DNA from: Hydractinia symbiolongicarpus
Taxonomy: Eukaryota; Cnidaria; Hydrozoa; Anthoathecata; Hydractiniidae
Reading direction: 5' to 3'
Assembly (NCBI RefSeq): GCF_029227915.1
Contig: NC_079880.1
Span: 4,218,001-4,282,000 of the forward strand
DNA: 64,000 nucleotides
How positions within the stretch are numbered: position 1 is the first letter of the stretch; every line of letters starts with the position of its first letter. Shown piece by piece: positions 48,520-62,758 of this stretch. Position numbers and translations under genes: made by a program. The notes under the pieces were generated by a model. That model was not told the origin of the DNA, did no database searches, and worked only from the letters and a program-made list of their open reading frames with translations.

Positions 48520-51500
48520 TAAAAGAAGTTTACTCGCCGGCAAACGAAAACCTGCGATTTCCCGTAAATCCCGGACTCGGCCCGTATAGTCAAAAGTATA
48601 CAAAGAAAGTACCCAGGGTGTAAACTCATTTCCCGAACTATTTTTTAAATTATTATTTCACCACTAAAGCCCATGAGACTTGTAGTATTTAAAAATATTT
48701 TCATTTTTGATGAGACGCTGAATAAAAGAAGTTTAATCGCCGGCAAACGAAAACCCGCGACTTCCCGTAAATCCCGGCCTCAGCCCGTATAGTCAAAAGC
48801 ATACAAAGAAAGTACCCAGGGAGTAAACTCATTTCCCGAACGATTTTTTAAATTATTTTTTCACCACTAAAACGCATGAGACTTGTACTTTTCAAAAATA
48901 TTTTCATTTTTGATGAGACGCTGAATAAAAGAAGTTTAATCGCCGGCAAACGAAAATCTGCAATTTCCCGTAAATTCCGGACTCGGCCCGTATAGTCAAA
49001 AGTATACAAAGAAAGTACCCGGGGTGTAAACTCATTTCCCGAACGAGTTTTTAAATTATTATTTCACCACTAAAGCCCATGAGACTTGTAGTTTTTAAAA
49101 ATGTTTTCATTTTTGATGAAACGCTGAATAAAAGAAGTTTAATCGCCGGCAAACGAAAACCCGCAATTTCCCGTATATCCCGGTCTCAGCCCGTATAGTC
49201 TAAAGTATACAAGGAAAGTACCCAGTGAGTAAACTCATTTCCCTAACGATTTTTTAAATTATTTTTTCACCACTAAAACGCATGAGACTTGTAGTTTTCA
49301 AAAATGTTTTCATTTTTGATGAGACGCTGAATAAAAGAAGTTTAATTGCCGGCAAACGAAAACCTGCGATTTCCCGTAAATCCCGTACTCGGCCCGTATA
49401 GTCAAAAGTATACAAAGAAAGTACCCAGGGAGTAAACTCATTTCCCAAACGATTTTTTAAATTATTATTTCACCACTAAAGCCCATGAGACTTGTAATTT
49501 TCAAAGATGTTTTCATTTTTGATGAGACGCCTAATGATAGAGGTTTAATCGCCGGCAAACGAAAACCTGCGATTTCCCGTAAATCCCGGACTCGGCCCGT
49601 ATAGTCAAAAGTATACAAAGAAAGTACCCAGGGTGTAAACTCATTTCCCGAACTATTTTTTAAATTATTATTTCACCACTAAAACGCATAAGACTTGTAG
49701 TTTTTAAAAATGATTCATTTTTGATGAGACGCTGAATAAAAGAAGTTTACTCGCCGGCAAACGAAAACCTGCGATTTCCCGTAAATCCCGGACTCGGCCC
49801 GTATAGTCAAAAGTATACAAAGAAAGTACCCAGGGTGTAAACTCATTTCCCGAACTATTTTTTAAATTATTATTTCACCACTAAAGCCCATGAGACTTGT
49901 AGTATTTAAAAATATTTTCATTTTTGATGAGACGCTGAATAAAAGAAGTTTAATCGCCGGCAAACGAAAACCCGCGACTTCCCGTAAATCCCGGCCTCAG
50001 CCCGTATAGTCAAAAGCATACAAAGAAAGTACCCAGGGAGTAAACTCATTTCCCGAACGATTTTTTAAATTATTTTTTCACCACTAAAACGCATGAGACT
50101 TGTACTTTTCAAAAATATTTTCATTTTTGATGAGACGCTGAATAAAAGAAGTTTAATCGCCGGCAAACGAAAATCTGCAATTTCCCGTAAATTCCGGACT
50201 CGGCCCGTATAGTCAAAAGTATACAAAGAAAGTACCCGGGGTGTAAACTCATTTCCCGAACGAGTTTTTAAATTATTATTTCACCACTAAAGCCCATGAG
50301 ACTTGTAGTTTTTAAAAATGTTTTCATTTTTGATGAAACGCTGAATAAAAGAAGTTTAATCGCCGGCAAACGAAAACCCGCAATTTCCCGTATATCCCGG
50401 TCTCAGCCCGTATAGTCTAAAGTATACAAGGAAAGTACCCAGTGAGTAAACTCATTTCCCTAACGATTTTTTAAATTATTTTTTCACCACTAAAACGCAT
50501 GAGACTTGTAGTTTTCAAAAATGTTTTCATTTTTGATGAGACGCTGAATAAAAGAAGTTTAATTGCCGGCAAACGAAAACCTGCGATTTCCCGTAAATCC
50601 CGTACTCGGCCCGTATAGTCAAAAGTATACAAAGAAAGTACCCAGGGAGTAAACTCATTTCCCAAACGATTTTTTAAATTATTATTTCACCACTAAAGCC
50701 CATGAGACTTGTAATTTTCAAAGATGTTTTCATTTTTGATGAGACGCCTAATGATAGAGGTTTAATCGCCGGCAAACGAAAACCTGCGATTTCCCGTAAA
50801 TCCCGGACTCGGCCCGTATAGTCAAAAGTATACAAAGAAAGTACCCAGGGTGTAAACTCATTTCCCGAACTATTTTTTAAATTATTATTTCACCACTAAA
50901 GCCCATGAGACTTGTAGTACTTAAAAATATTTTCATTTTTGATGAGACGCTGAATAAAAGAAGTTTAATCGCCGGCAAACGAAAACCCGCGACTTCCCGT
51001 AAATCCCGGCCTCAGCCCGTATAGTCAAAAGTATACAAAGAAAGTACCCAGGGAGTAAACTCATTTCCCGAACTATTTTTTAAATTATTTTTTCACCACT
51101 AAAACGCATGAGACTTGTACTTTTCAAAAATGTTTTCATTTTTGATGAGACGCTGAATAAAAGAAGTTTACTCGCCGGCAAACGAAAACCTGCGATTTCC
51201 CGTAAATCCCGGACTCGGCCCGTATAGTCAAAAGTATACAAAGAAAGTACCCAGGGTGTAAACTCATTTCCCGAACTATTTTTTAAATTATTATTTCACC
51301 ACTAAAGCCCATGAGACTTGTAGTATTTAAAAATATTTTCATTTTTGATGAGACGCTGAATAAAAGAAGTTTAATCGCCGGCAAACAAAAACCCGCGACT
51401 TCCCGTAAATCCCGGCCTCAGCCCGTATAGTCAAAAGTATACAAAGAAAGTACCCAGGGAGTAAACTCATTTCCCGAACGATTTTTTAAATTATTTTTTC

Positions 51501-54500
51501 ACCACTAAAACGCATGAGACTTGTACTTTTCAAAAATATTTTCATTTTTGATGAGACGCTGAATAAAAGAAGTTTAATCGCCGGCAAACGAAAATCTGCA
51601 ATTTCCCGTAAATTCCGGACTCCGCCCGTATAGTCAAAAGTATACAAAGAAAGTACCCGGGGTGTAAACTCATTTCCCGAACGAGTTTTTAAATTATTAT
51701 TTCACCACTAAAGCCCATGAGACTTGTAGTTTTTAAAAATGTTTTCATTTTTGATGAAACGCTGAATAAAAGAAGTTTAATCGCCGGCAAACGAAAACCC
51801 GCAATTTCCCGTATATCCCGGTCTCGGCCCGTATGGTCTAAAGTATACAAGGAAAGTACCCAGTGAGTAAACTCATTTCCCTAACGATTTTTTAAATTAT
51901 TTTTTCACCACTAAAACGCATGAGACTTGTAGTTTTCAAAAATGTTTTCATTTTTGATGAGACGCTGAATAAAAGAAGTTTAATTGCCGGCAAACGAAAA
52001 CCTGCGATTTCCCGTAAATCCCGTACTCAGCCCGTATAGTCAAAAGTATACAAAGAAAGTACCCAGGGAGTAAACTCATTTCCCAAACGATTTTTTAAAT
52101 TATTATTTCACCACTAAAGCCCATGAGACTTGTAATTTTCAAAGATGTTTTCATTTTTGATGAGACGCCTAATGATAGAGGTTTAATCGCCGGCAAACGA
52201 AATCCCGCGTTTTCCCGTAAATCCGGGGCTTGGCCCGTATAGTCGAATGTATACAAAGAAAGTACCCAGGGAGTAAACTCATTTCCCGAACGATTTTTTA
52301 AATTTTTTTTCACCACTAAAACGCATGAGACTTGTAGTTTTCAAAAATGTTTTCATTTTTGATGAGACGCTGAATAAAAGAAGTTTAATCGCCGGCAAAC
52401 GAAAACCTGCGATTTCCCGTAAATCCCGGACTCGGCCCGTATAGTCAAAAGTATACAAAGAAAGTACCCAGGGTGTAAACTCATTTCCCGAACTATTTTT
52501 TAAATTATTATTTCACCACTAAAGCCCATGAGACTTGTAGTATTTAAAAATATTTTCATTTTTGATGAGACGCTGAATAAAAGAAGTTTAATCGCCGGCA
52601 AACGAAAACCCGCGACTTCCCGTAAATCCCGGCCTCAGCCCGTATAGTCAAAAGTATACAAAGAAAGTACCCAGGGAGTAAACTCATTTCCCGAACGATT
52701 TTTTAAATTATTTTTTCACCACTAAAACGCATGAGACTTGTACTTTTCAAAAATGTTTTCATTTTTGATGAGACGCTGAATAAAAGAAGTTTACTCGCCG
52801 GCAAACGAAAACCTGCGATTTCCCGTAAATCCCGGACTCGGCCCGTATAGTCAAAAGTATACAAAGAAAGTACCCAGGGTGTAAACTCATTTCCCGAACT
52901 ATTTTTTAAATTATTATTTCACCACTAAAGCCCATGAGACTTGTAGTATTTAAAAATATTTTCATTTTTGATGAGACGCTGAATAAAAGAAGTTTAATCG
53001 CCGGCAAACAAAAACCCGCGACTTCCCGTAAATCCCGGCCTCAGCCCGTATAGTCAAAAGTATACAAAGAAAGTACCCAGGGAGTAAACTCATTTCCCGA
53101 ACGATTTTTTAAATTATTTTTTCACAACTAAAACGCATGAGACTTGTACTTTTCAAAAAATATTTTCATTTTTGATGAGACGCTGAATAAAAGAAGTTTA
53201 ATCGCCGGCAAACGAAAATCTGCAATTTCCCGTAAATTCCGGACTCCGCCCGTATAGTCAAAAGTATACAAAGAAAGTACCCGGGGTGTAAACTCATTTC
53301 CCGAACGAGTTTTTAAATTATTATTTCACCACTAAAGCCCATGAGACTTGTAGTTTTTAAAAATGTTTTCATTTTTGATGAAACGCTGAATAAAAGAAGT
53401 TTAATCGCCGGCAAACGAAAACCCGCAATTTCCCGTATATCCCGGTCTCGGCCCGTATGGTCTAAAGTATACAAGGAAAGTACCCAGTGAGTAAACTCAT
53501 TTCCCTAACGATTTTTTAAATTATTTTTTCACCACTAAAACGCATGAGACTTGTAGTTTTCAAAAATGTTTTCATTTTTGATGAGACGCTGAATAAAAGA
53601 AGTTTAATTGCCGGCAAACGAAAACCTGCGATTTCCCGTAAATCCCGTACTCGGCCCGTATAGTCAAAAGTATACAAAGAAAGTACCCAGGGAGTAAACT
53701 CATTTCCCAAACGATTTTTTAAATTATTATTTCACCACTAAAGCCCATGAGACTTGTAATTTTCAAAGATGTTTTCATTTTTGATGAGACGCCTAATGAT
53801 AGAGGTTTAATCGCCGGCAAACGAAATCCCGCGTTTTCCCGTAAATCCGGGGCTTGGCCCGTATAGTCGAATGTATACAAAGAAAGTACCCAGGGAGTAA
53901 ACTCATTTCCCGAACGATTTTTTAAATTTTTTTTCACCACTAAAACGCATGAGACTTGTAGTTTTCAAAAATGTTTTCATTTTTGATGAGACGCTGAATA
54001 AAAGAAGTTTAATCGCCGGCAAACGAAAACCTGCGATTTCCCGTAAATCCCGGACTCGGCCCGTATAGTCAAAAGTATACAAAGAAAGTACCCAGGGTGT
54101 AAACTCATTTCCCGAACTATTTTTTAAATTATTATTTCACCACTAAAGCCCATGAGACTTGTAGTATTTAAAAATATTTTCATTTTTGATGAGACGCTGA
54201 ATAAAAGAAGTTTAATCGCCGGCAAACGAAAACCCGCGACTTCCCGTAAATCCCGGCCTCAGCCCGTATAGTCAAAAGTATACAAAGAAAGTACCCAGGG
54301 AGTAAACTCATTTCCCGAACGATTTTTTAAATTATTTTTTCACCACTAAAACGCATGAGACTTGTACTTTTCAAAAATGTTTTCATTTTTGATGAGACGC
54401 TAAATAAAAGAAGTTTACTCGCCGGCAAACGAAAACCTGCGATTTCCCGTAAATCCCGGACTCGGCCCGTATAGTCAAAAGTATACAAAGAAAGTACCCA

Positions 54501-55650
54501 GGGTGTAAACTCATTTCCCGAACTATTTTTTAAATTATTATTTCACCACTAAAGCCCATGAGACTTGTAGTATTTAAAAATATTTTCATTTTTGATGAGA
54601 CGCTGAATAAAAGAAGTTTAATCGCCGGCAAACAAAAACCCGCGACTTCCCGTAAATCCCGGCCTCAGCCCGTATAGTCAAAAGTATACAAAGAAAGTAC
54701 CCAGGGAGTAAACTCATTTCCCGAACGATTTTTTAAATTATTTTTTCACAACTAAAACGCATGAGACTTGTACTTTTCAAAAATATTTTCATTTTTGATG
54801 AGACGCTGAATAAAAGAAGTTTAATCGCCGGCAAACGAAAATCTGCAATTTCCCGTAAATTCCGGACTCGGCCCGTATAGTCAAAAGTATACAAAGAAAG
54901 TACCCGGGGTGTAAACTCATTTCCCGAACGAGTTTTTAAATTATTATTTCACCACTAAAGCCCATGAGACTTGTAGTTTTTAAAAATGTTTTCATTTTTG
55001 ATGAAACGCTGAATAAAAGAAATTTAATCGCCGGCAAACGAAAACCCGCAATTTCCCGTATATCCCGGTCTCGGCCCGTATGGTCTAAAGTATACAAGGA
55101 AAGTACCCAGTGAGTAAACTCATTTCCCTAACGATTTTTTAAATTATTTTTTCACCACTAAAACGCATGAGACTTGTAGTTTTCAAAAATGTTTTCATTT
55201 TTGATGAGACGCTGAATAAAAGAAGTTTAATTGCCGGCAAACGAAAACCTGCGATTTCCCGTAAATCCCGTACTCGGCCCGTATAGTCAAAAGTATACAA
55301 AGAAAGTACCCAGGGAGTAAACTCATTTCCCAAACGATTTTTTAAATTATTATTTCACCACTAAAGCCCATGAGACTTGTAATTTTCAAAGATGTTTTCA
55401 TTTTTGATGAGACGCCTAATGATAGAGGTTTAATCGCCGGCAAACGAAATCCCGCGTTTTCCCGTAAATCCGGGGCTTGGCCCGTATAGTCGAATGTATA
55501 CAAAGAAAGTACCCAGGGAGTAAACTCATTTCCCGAACGATTTTTTAAATTTTTTTTCACCACTAAAACGCATGAGACTTGTAGTTTTCAAAAATGTTTT
55601 CATTTTTGATGAGACGCTGAATAAAAGAAGATTAATCGCCGGCAAACGAA
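48520..55650. repeat. Six-, seven- and eight-monomer higher-order repeats
   Basis: A marker monomer with cttgtaattttcaaagatg lies at 49491, 50708, 52129, 53753, 55376 and 56793. The spacings are 1,217, 1,421, 1,624, 1,623 and 1,417 bp, i.e. 6, 7, 8, 8 and 7 monomers. Three near-identical eight-monomer units follow each other from about 51.1 kb, each containing gaagtttactcgcc, ggcctcagcccg and cgtatatcccggtctc monomers. The neighbouring steps differ by whole monomers. No gene seen. Confidence 0.85.
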
Positions 55651-58600
55651 AACCTGCGATTTCCCGTAAATCCCGGGCTTGCCCCGTATAGTCAAAAGTA
55701 TACAAAGAAAGTACCTAGGGAGTAAACTCATTTCCCGAACGATTTTTTAAATTACTTTTTACCACTAAAACGCATAAGACTTGTAGTTTTTAAAAATGTT
55801 TTCATTTTTGATGAGACGCTGAATAAAAGAAGTTTAATCGCCGGCAAACGAAAACCTGCGATTTCCTGTAAATCCCGTACTCGGCCCGTATAGTCAAAGT
55901 GTACAACGAAAGTACCCAGAGAGTAAACTCATTTCCAGAACGATTTTTTAAATTATTTTTTCACCATTAAAACGCATAAGACTTGTAGTTTTTAAAAATG
56001 TTTTCATTTTTGATGAGACGCTGAATAAAAAAAGTTTAATCGCCGGCAAACGAAAACCTGCGATTTCCCGTAAATCCCGGACTCGGCCCGTATAGTCAAA
56101 AGTATACAAAGAAAGTACCCAGGGTGTAAACTCATTTCCCGAACGATTTTTTAAATTATTTTTTCACCACTAAAACGCATGAGACTTGTATTTTCAAAAA
56201 TGTTTTCATTTTTGATGAGACGATGAATAAAAAAAGTTTAATCGCCGGCAAACGAAAACCTGCGATTTTCCGTAAATCCCGTACTCGGACCGTATAGTCA
56301 AAAGTATACAAAGAAAGTACCCAGGGAGTAAACTCATTTCCCAAACGATTTTTTAAATTATTATTTCACCACTAAAGCCCATGAGACTTGTAGTTTTTAA
56401 AAATGTTTTCATTTTTGATGAGACGCTGAATAAAAGAAGTTTAATCGCCGGCAAACGAAAACCCGCAATTTCCCGTATATCCCGGTCTCGGCCCGTATAG
56501 TCAAAAGTATACATGGAAAGTACCCAGTGAGTAAACTCATTTCCCTAACGATTTTTTAAATTATTTTTTCACCACTAAAACGCATGAGACTTTTAGTTTT
56601 CAAAAATGTTTTCATTTTTGATGAGACGCTGAATAAAAGAAGTTTAATCGCCGGCAAACGAAAACCTGCGATTTCCCGTAAATCCCGTACTCGGCCCGTA
56701 TAGTCAAAAGTATACAAAGAAAGTACCCAGGGAGTAAACTCATTTCCCAAACGATTTTTTAAATTATTATTTCACCACTAAAGCCCATGAGACTTGTAAT
56801 TTTCAAAGATGTTTTCATTTTTGATGAGACGCCTAATGATAGAGGTTTAATCGCCGGCAAACGAAATCCCGCGTTTTCCCGTAAATCCGGGGCTTGGCCC
56901 GTATAGTTGAATGTATACAAAGAAAGTACCCAGGGAGTAAACTCATTTCCCGAACGATTTTTTAAATTTTTTTTCACCACTAAAACGCATGAGACTTGTA
57001 GTTTTCAAAAATGTTTTCATTTTTGATGAGACGCTGAATAAAAGAAGTTTAATCGCCGGCAAACGAAAACCTGCGATTTCCCGTAAATCCCGGGCTTGGC
57101 CCGTATAGTCAAAAGTATACAAAGAAAGTACCCAGGGAGTAAACTCATTTCCCGAACGATTTTTTAAATTACTTTTTACCACTAAAACGCATGAGACTTG
57201 TAGTTTTTAAAAATGTTTTCATTTTTGATGAGACGCTGAATAAAAGAAGTTCAATCGCCGGCAAACGAAAACCTGCGATTTCCCGTAAATCCTGGACTCG
57301 GCCCGTATAGTCAAAAGTATACAAAGAAAGTACCTAGGGAGTAAACTCATTTCCCAAACGATTTTTTAAATTATTATTTCACCACTAAAACGCACGAGAC
57401 TTGTAGTTTTCAAGAATGTTTTCATTTTCGATGAGACACTGAATAAAAGCAGTTTAATCGCCGGCAAACGAAAACCTGCGATTTCCCGTAAATCCCGGAC
57501 TCGGCCCGTATAGTCAAAAGTATACAAAGAAAGTACCCAGGGAGTAAACTCATTTCCAGAACGATTTTTTAAAATATTTTTTCACCACTAAAACACATAA
57601 GACTTGTAGTTTTTAAAAATGTTTTCATTTTTGATGAGACGCTGAATAAAAGAAGTTTAATCGCCGGCAAACGAAAACCTGCGATTTCCTGTAAATCCCG
57701 GACTCGGCCCGTATAGTCAAAGTGTACAAAGAAAGTACCCAGAGAGTAAACTCATTTCCAGAACGATTTTTTAAATTATTTTTTCACCATTAAAACGCAT
57801 AAGACTTGTAGTTTTTAAAAATGTTTTCATTTTTGATGAGACGCTGAATAAAAGAAGTTTAATCGCCGGCAAACGAAAACCTGCGATTTCCCGTAAATCC
57901 CGGTCTCGGCCCGTATAGTCAAAAGTATACAAAGAAAGTACCCAGGGTGTAAACTCATTTCCCAAACGATTTTTTAAATTATTATTTCACCACTAAAACG
58001 CACGAGACTTGTAGTTTTCAAGAATGTTTTCATTTTCGATGAGACGCTGAATAAAAGCAGTTTAATCGCCGGCAAACGAAATCCTGCGATTTCCCGTAAA
58101 TCCCGGACTCGGCCCGTATAGTCAAAAGTATACAAAGAAAGTACCCAGGGAGTAAACTCATTTCCAGAACGATTTTTTAAATTATTTTTTCACCACTAAA
58201 ACACATAAGACTTGTAGTTTTTAAAAATGTTTTCATTTTTGATAAGACGCTGAATAAAAGAAGTTTAATCGCCGGCAAACGAAAACCTGCGATATCCCTA
58301 AATCCCGGACTCGGCCCGTATAGTCAAAAGTATACAAAGAAAGTACCCAGGGAGTAAACTCATTTCCAGAACGATTTTTTAAATTATTTTTTCACCACTA
58401 AAACGCATAAGACTTGTAGTTTTTAAAAATGTTTTCATTTTTGATGAGACGCTGAATAAAAGAAGTTTAATCGCCGGCAAACGAAAACCCGCGATTTCCC
58501 GTAAATCTCGAGCTTGGCCCGTATAGTCAAAAGTATACAAAGAAAGTACCCAGGGAGTAAACTCATTTCCCGAACGATTTTTTATATTATTTTTTTACCA

Positions 58601-61600
58601 CTAAACGCATGAGACTTGTAGTTTTCAAAAATATTTTCATATTTGATGGGACGCTGAATAAAAGAAGTTTAATCGCCGGCAAACGAAAATCCGCGACTTC
58701 CCGTAAATCCCGGACTCGGCCCGTATAGTCAAAAGTATACAAAGAAAGTACCAAGGGAGTAAACTCATTTCCCGAACGATTTTTTAAATTATTTTTTCAC
58801 CACTAAAACGCATGAGACTTGCAGTTTTTAAAAATGTTTTCATTTTTGATGAGACGGTGAATAAAAGAAGTTTAATCGCCGGCAAACGAAAACCTGCGAT
58901 TTCCTGTAAATCCCGGACTCGGCCCGTATAGTCAAAGTGTACAAAGAAAGTACCCAGAGTGTAAACTCATTTCCAGAACGATTTTTTAAATTATTTTTTC
59001 ACCATTAAAACGCATAAGACTTGTAGTTTTTAAAAATGTTTTCATTTTTGATGAGACGCTGAATAAAATAAGTTTAATCGCCGGCAAACGAAAACCTGCG
59101 ATTTCCCGTAAATCCCGGTCTCGGCCCGTATAGTCAAAAGTATACAAAGAAAGTACCCAGGGTGTAAACTCATTTTCCAAACGATTTTTTAAATTATTAT
59201 TTCACCACTAAAACGCACGAGACTTGTAGTTTTCAAGAATGTTTTCATTTTCGATGAGACGCTGAATAAAAGCAGTTTAATCGCCGGCAAACCAAAACCT
59301 GCGATTTCCCGTAAATCCCGGACTCGGCCCGTATAGTCAAAAGTATACAAAGAAAGTACCCAGGGAGTAAACTCATTTCCAGAACGATTTTTTAAATTAT
59401 TTTTTCACCACTAAAACACATAAGACTTGTAGTTTTTAAAAATGTTTTCATTTTTGATAAGACGCTGAATAAAAGACGTTTAATCGCCGGCAAACGAAAA
59501 CCCGCGATTTCCCGTAAATCCCGGGCTTGGCCGTATAGTCAAAAGTATACAAAGAAAGTACCCAGGGAGTAAACTCATTTCCCTAACGATTTTTTAAATT
59601 ACTTTTTCACCACTAAAGCGCATGAGACTTGTAGTTTTCAAAAATGTTTTCATTTTTGATGAGACGCTGAATAAAAGCAGTTTAATCGCCGGCAAACGAA
59701 AACCTGCGATATCCCTAAATCCCGGACTCGGCCCGTATAGTCAAAAGTATACAAAGAAAGTACCCAGGGAGTAAACTCATTTCCAGAACGATTTTTTAAA
59801 TTATTTTTTCACCACTAAAACGCATAAGACTTGTAGTTTTTAAAAATGTTTTCATTTTTGATGAGACGCTGAATAAAAGAAGTTTAATCGCCGGCAAACG
59901 AAAACCCGCGATTTCCCGTAAATCCCGGGCTTGGCCCGTATAGTCAAAAGTATACAAAGAAAGTACCCAGGGAGTAAACTCATTTCCCGAACGATTTTTT
60001 ATATTATTTTTTTACCACTAAACGCATGACACTTGTAGTTTTCAAAAATATTTTCATATTTGATGGGACGCTGAATAAAAGAAGTTTAATCGCCGGCAAA
60101 CGAAAATCCGCGACTTCCCGTAAATCCCGGACTCGGCCCGTATAGTCAAAAGTATACAAAGAAAGAACCAAGGGAGTAAACTCATTTCCCGAACGATTTT
60201 TTAAATTACTTTTTCACCACTAAAGCGCATGAGACTTGTAGTTTTCAAAAATGTTTTCATTTTTGATGAGACGCTGAATAAAAGCAGTTTAATCGCCGGC
60301 AAACGAAAACCTGCGATATCCCTAAATCCCGGACTCGGCCCGTATAGTCAAATGTATACAAAGAAAGTACCCAGGGAGTAAACTCATTTCCAGAACGATT
60401 TTTTAAATTATTTTTTCACCACTAAAACGCATAAGACTTGTAGTTTTTAAAAATGTTTTCATTTTTGATGAGACGCTGAATAAAAGAAGTTTAATCGCCG
60501 GCAAACGAAAACCCGCGATTTCCCGTAAATCCCGGGCTTGGCCCGTATAGTCAAAAGTATACAAAGAAAGTACCCAGGGAGTAAACTCATTTCCCGAACG
60601 ATTTTTTATATTATTTTTTTACCACTAAACGCATGAGACTTGTAGTTTTCAAAAATATTTTCATATTTGATGGGACGCTGAATAAAAGAAGTTTAATCGC
60701 CGGCAAACGAAAATCCGCGACTTCCCGTAAATCCCGGACTCGGCCCGTATAGTCAAAAGTATACAAAGAAAGTACCAAGGGAGTAAACTCATTTCCCGAA
60801 CGATTTTTTAAATTATTTTTTCACCACTAAAACGCATGAGACTTGCAGTTTTTAAAAATGTTTTCATTTTTGATGAGACGGTGAATAAAAGAAGTTTAAT
60901 CGCCGGCAAACGAAAACCTGCGATTTCCCGTAAATCCTGGACTCGGCCCGTATAGTCAAAAGTATACAAAGAAAGTACCCAGGAAGTAAACTCATTTCCC
61001 AAACGATTTTTTAAATTATTATTTCACCACTAAAACGCATGAGACTTGTAGTTTTCAAGAATGTTTTCAGTTTTGATGAGACGATGAATAAAAGAAGTTT
61101 AATCGCCGGCAAACGAAAACCTGCGATTTCCTGTAAATCCCGGACTCGGCCCGTATAGTCAAAAGTGTAAAAAGAAAGTACCCAGAGAGTAAACTCATTT
61201 CCGGAACGATTTTTTAAATTATTTTTTCACCATTAAAACGCATAAGACTTGTAGTTTTTAAAAATGTTTTCATTTTTGATGAGACGCTGAATAAAAAAAG
61301 TTTAATCGCCGGCAAACGAAAACCTGCGATTTCCCGTAAATCCCGGACTCGGCCCGTATAGTCAAAAGTATACAAAGAAAGTACCCAGGGTGTAAACTCA
61401 TTTCCCGAACGATTTTTTAAATTATTTTTTCACCACTAAAACGCATGAGACTTGTAGTTTTCAAAAATGTTTTCATTTTTGATGAGACGCTGAATAAAAG
61501 AAGTTTAATCGCCGGCAAACGAAAACCTGCGATTTCCCGTAAATCCCGTACTCGGCCCGTATAGTCAAAAGTATACAAAGAAAGTACCCAGGGAGTAAAC

Positions 61601-62665
61601 TCATTTCCCAAACGATTTTTTAAATTATTATTTCACCACTAAACCCCATGAGACTTGTAGTTTTTAAAAATGTTTTCATTTTTGATGAGACGCTGAATAA
61701 AAGAAGTTTAATCGCCGGCAAACGAAAACCCGCAATTTCCCGTAAATCCCGGTCTCGGCCCGTATAGTCAAAAGTATACAAGGAAAGTACCCAGTGAGTA
61801 AACTCATTTCCCTAACGATTTTTTAAATTATTTTTTCACCACTAAAACGCATGAGACTTGTAGTTTTCAAAAATGTTTTCATTTTTGATGAGACGCTTAA
61901 TGAAAGAGGTTTAATCGCCGGAAAACAAAAACCTGCGATTTCCCGTAAATCCCGTACTCGGCCCGTATAGTCAAAAGTATACAAAGAAAGTACCCAGGGA
62001 GTAAACTCATTTCCCAAACGATTTTGTAAATTATTATTTCACCACTAAAGCCCATGAGACTTGTAGTTTTTAAAAATGTTTTCATTTTTGATGAGACACT
62101 AAATAAAAGAAGTTTAATCGCCGGCAAACGAAAACCCGCAAATTCCCGTAAATCCCGTACTCGGCCCGTATAGTCAAAAGTATACAAGCAAAGTACCCAG
62201 TGAGTAAACTCATTTTCCTAACGATTTTTTAAATTATTTTTTCACCACTAAAACGCATGAGACTTGTAGTTTTCAAAAATGTTTTCATTTTTGATGAGAC
62301 GCTGAATAAAAGAAGTTTAATCGCCGCCAAACGAAAACCTGCGATTTCCCGTAAATCCCGTACTCGGCCCGTATAGTCAAAAGTATACAAAGAAAGTACC
62401 CAGGGATTAAACTCATTTCCCAAACGATTTTTTAAATTATTATTTCACCACTAAAGCCCATGAGACTTGTAATTTTCAAAGATGTTTTCATTTTTGATGA
62501 GACGCCTAATGATAGAAGTTTAATCGCCCTACAAACGAAATCCCGCGTTTTCCCGTAAATCCGGGGCTTGGCCCGTATAGTCGAATGTATACAAAGAAAG
62601 TACCCAGGGAGTAAACTCATTTCCCGAACGATTTTTTAAATTTTTTTTCACCACTAAAACGCATG
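55650..62665. repeat. Mosaic satellite region with weaker HOR structure
   Basis: Monomers are more varied, with short-range repeats: frames at 57771 and 58986 (1,215 bp), and the marker tatttgatggg at 58640, 60057 and 60664 (1,417 and 607 bp). Variants peculiar to this part are aataaaagcagtttaatc, gcgatatccctaaatccc (a loss near the aatcccgg block) and caaagtgtacaaag. The marker cttgtaattttcaaagatg returns once at 62466. No gene seen. Confidence 0.75.
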
Positions 62666-62758
62666 GGAAATCGCAGGTTTTCGTTTGCCGGCGATTAAAC
62701 TGCTTTTATTCAGCGTCTCATCAAAAATAAAACTTCTTGAAAACTACAAGTCTACATG
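62666..62758 (-). repeat. Inverted partial satellite monomer (93-nt insertion)
   Basis: Directly after gcatg (62661-62665) the sequence turns into the reverse complement of a monomer: caggttttcg, then ttgccggcgattaaact, then cagcgtctcatc. It returns to the normal orientation at agacttgtagt (62759). The inverted arm (62665-62753) pairs with 62759-62848 across a 5-nt loop (acatg), giving a potential stem of nearly 90 bp with a few mismatches. CATG flanks the insertion on both sides. It shifts the array phase by about 91 bp (marker tatttgatggg 60664 to 63191 is 2,527 bp, against 2,436 for 12 monomers). It is the only inverted satellite I found. Confidence 0.93.

Noticed and set aside
755-62620. 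Dozens of minus-strand frames of 62-122 residues (recurring LYTFDYTG, LREIAGFRLPAIK and similar)
   Set aside because: They recur only because the 203-bp monomer recurs. Most of those checked open with GTG or TTG, not ATG. Unit length is not a multiple of three, so the frame breaks in each new monomer. They resemble no family I know and sit in noncoding satellite.
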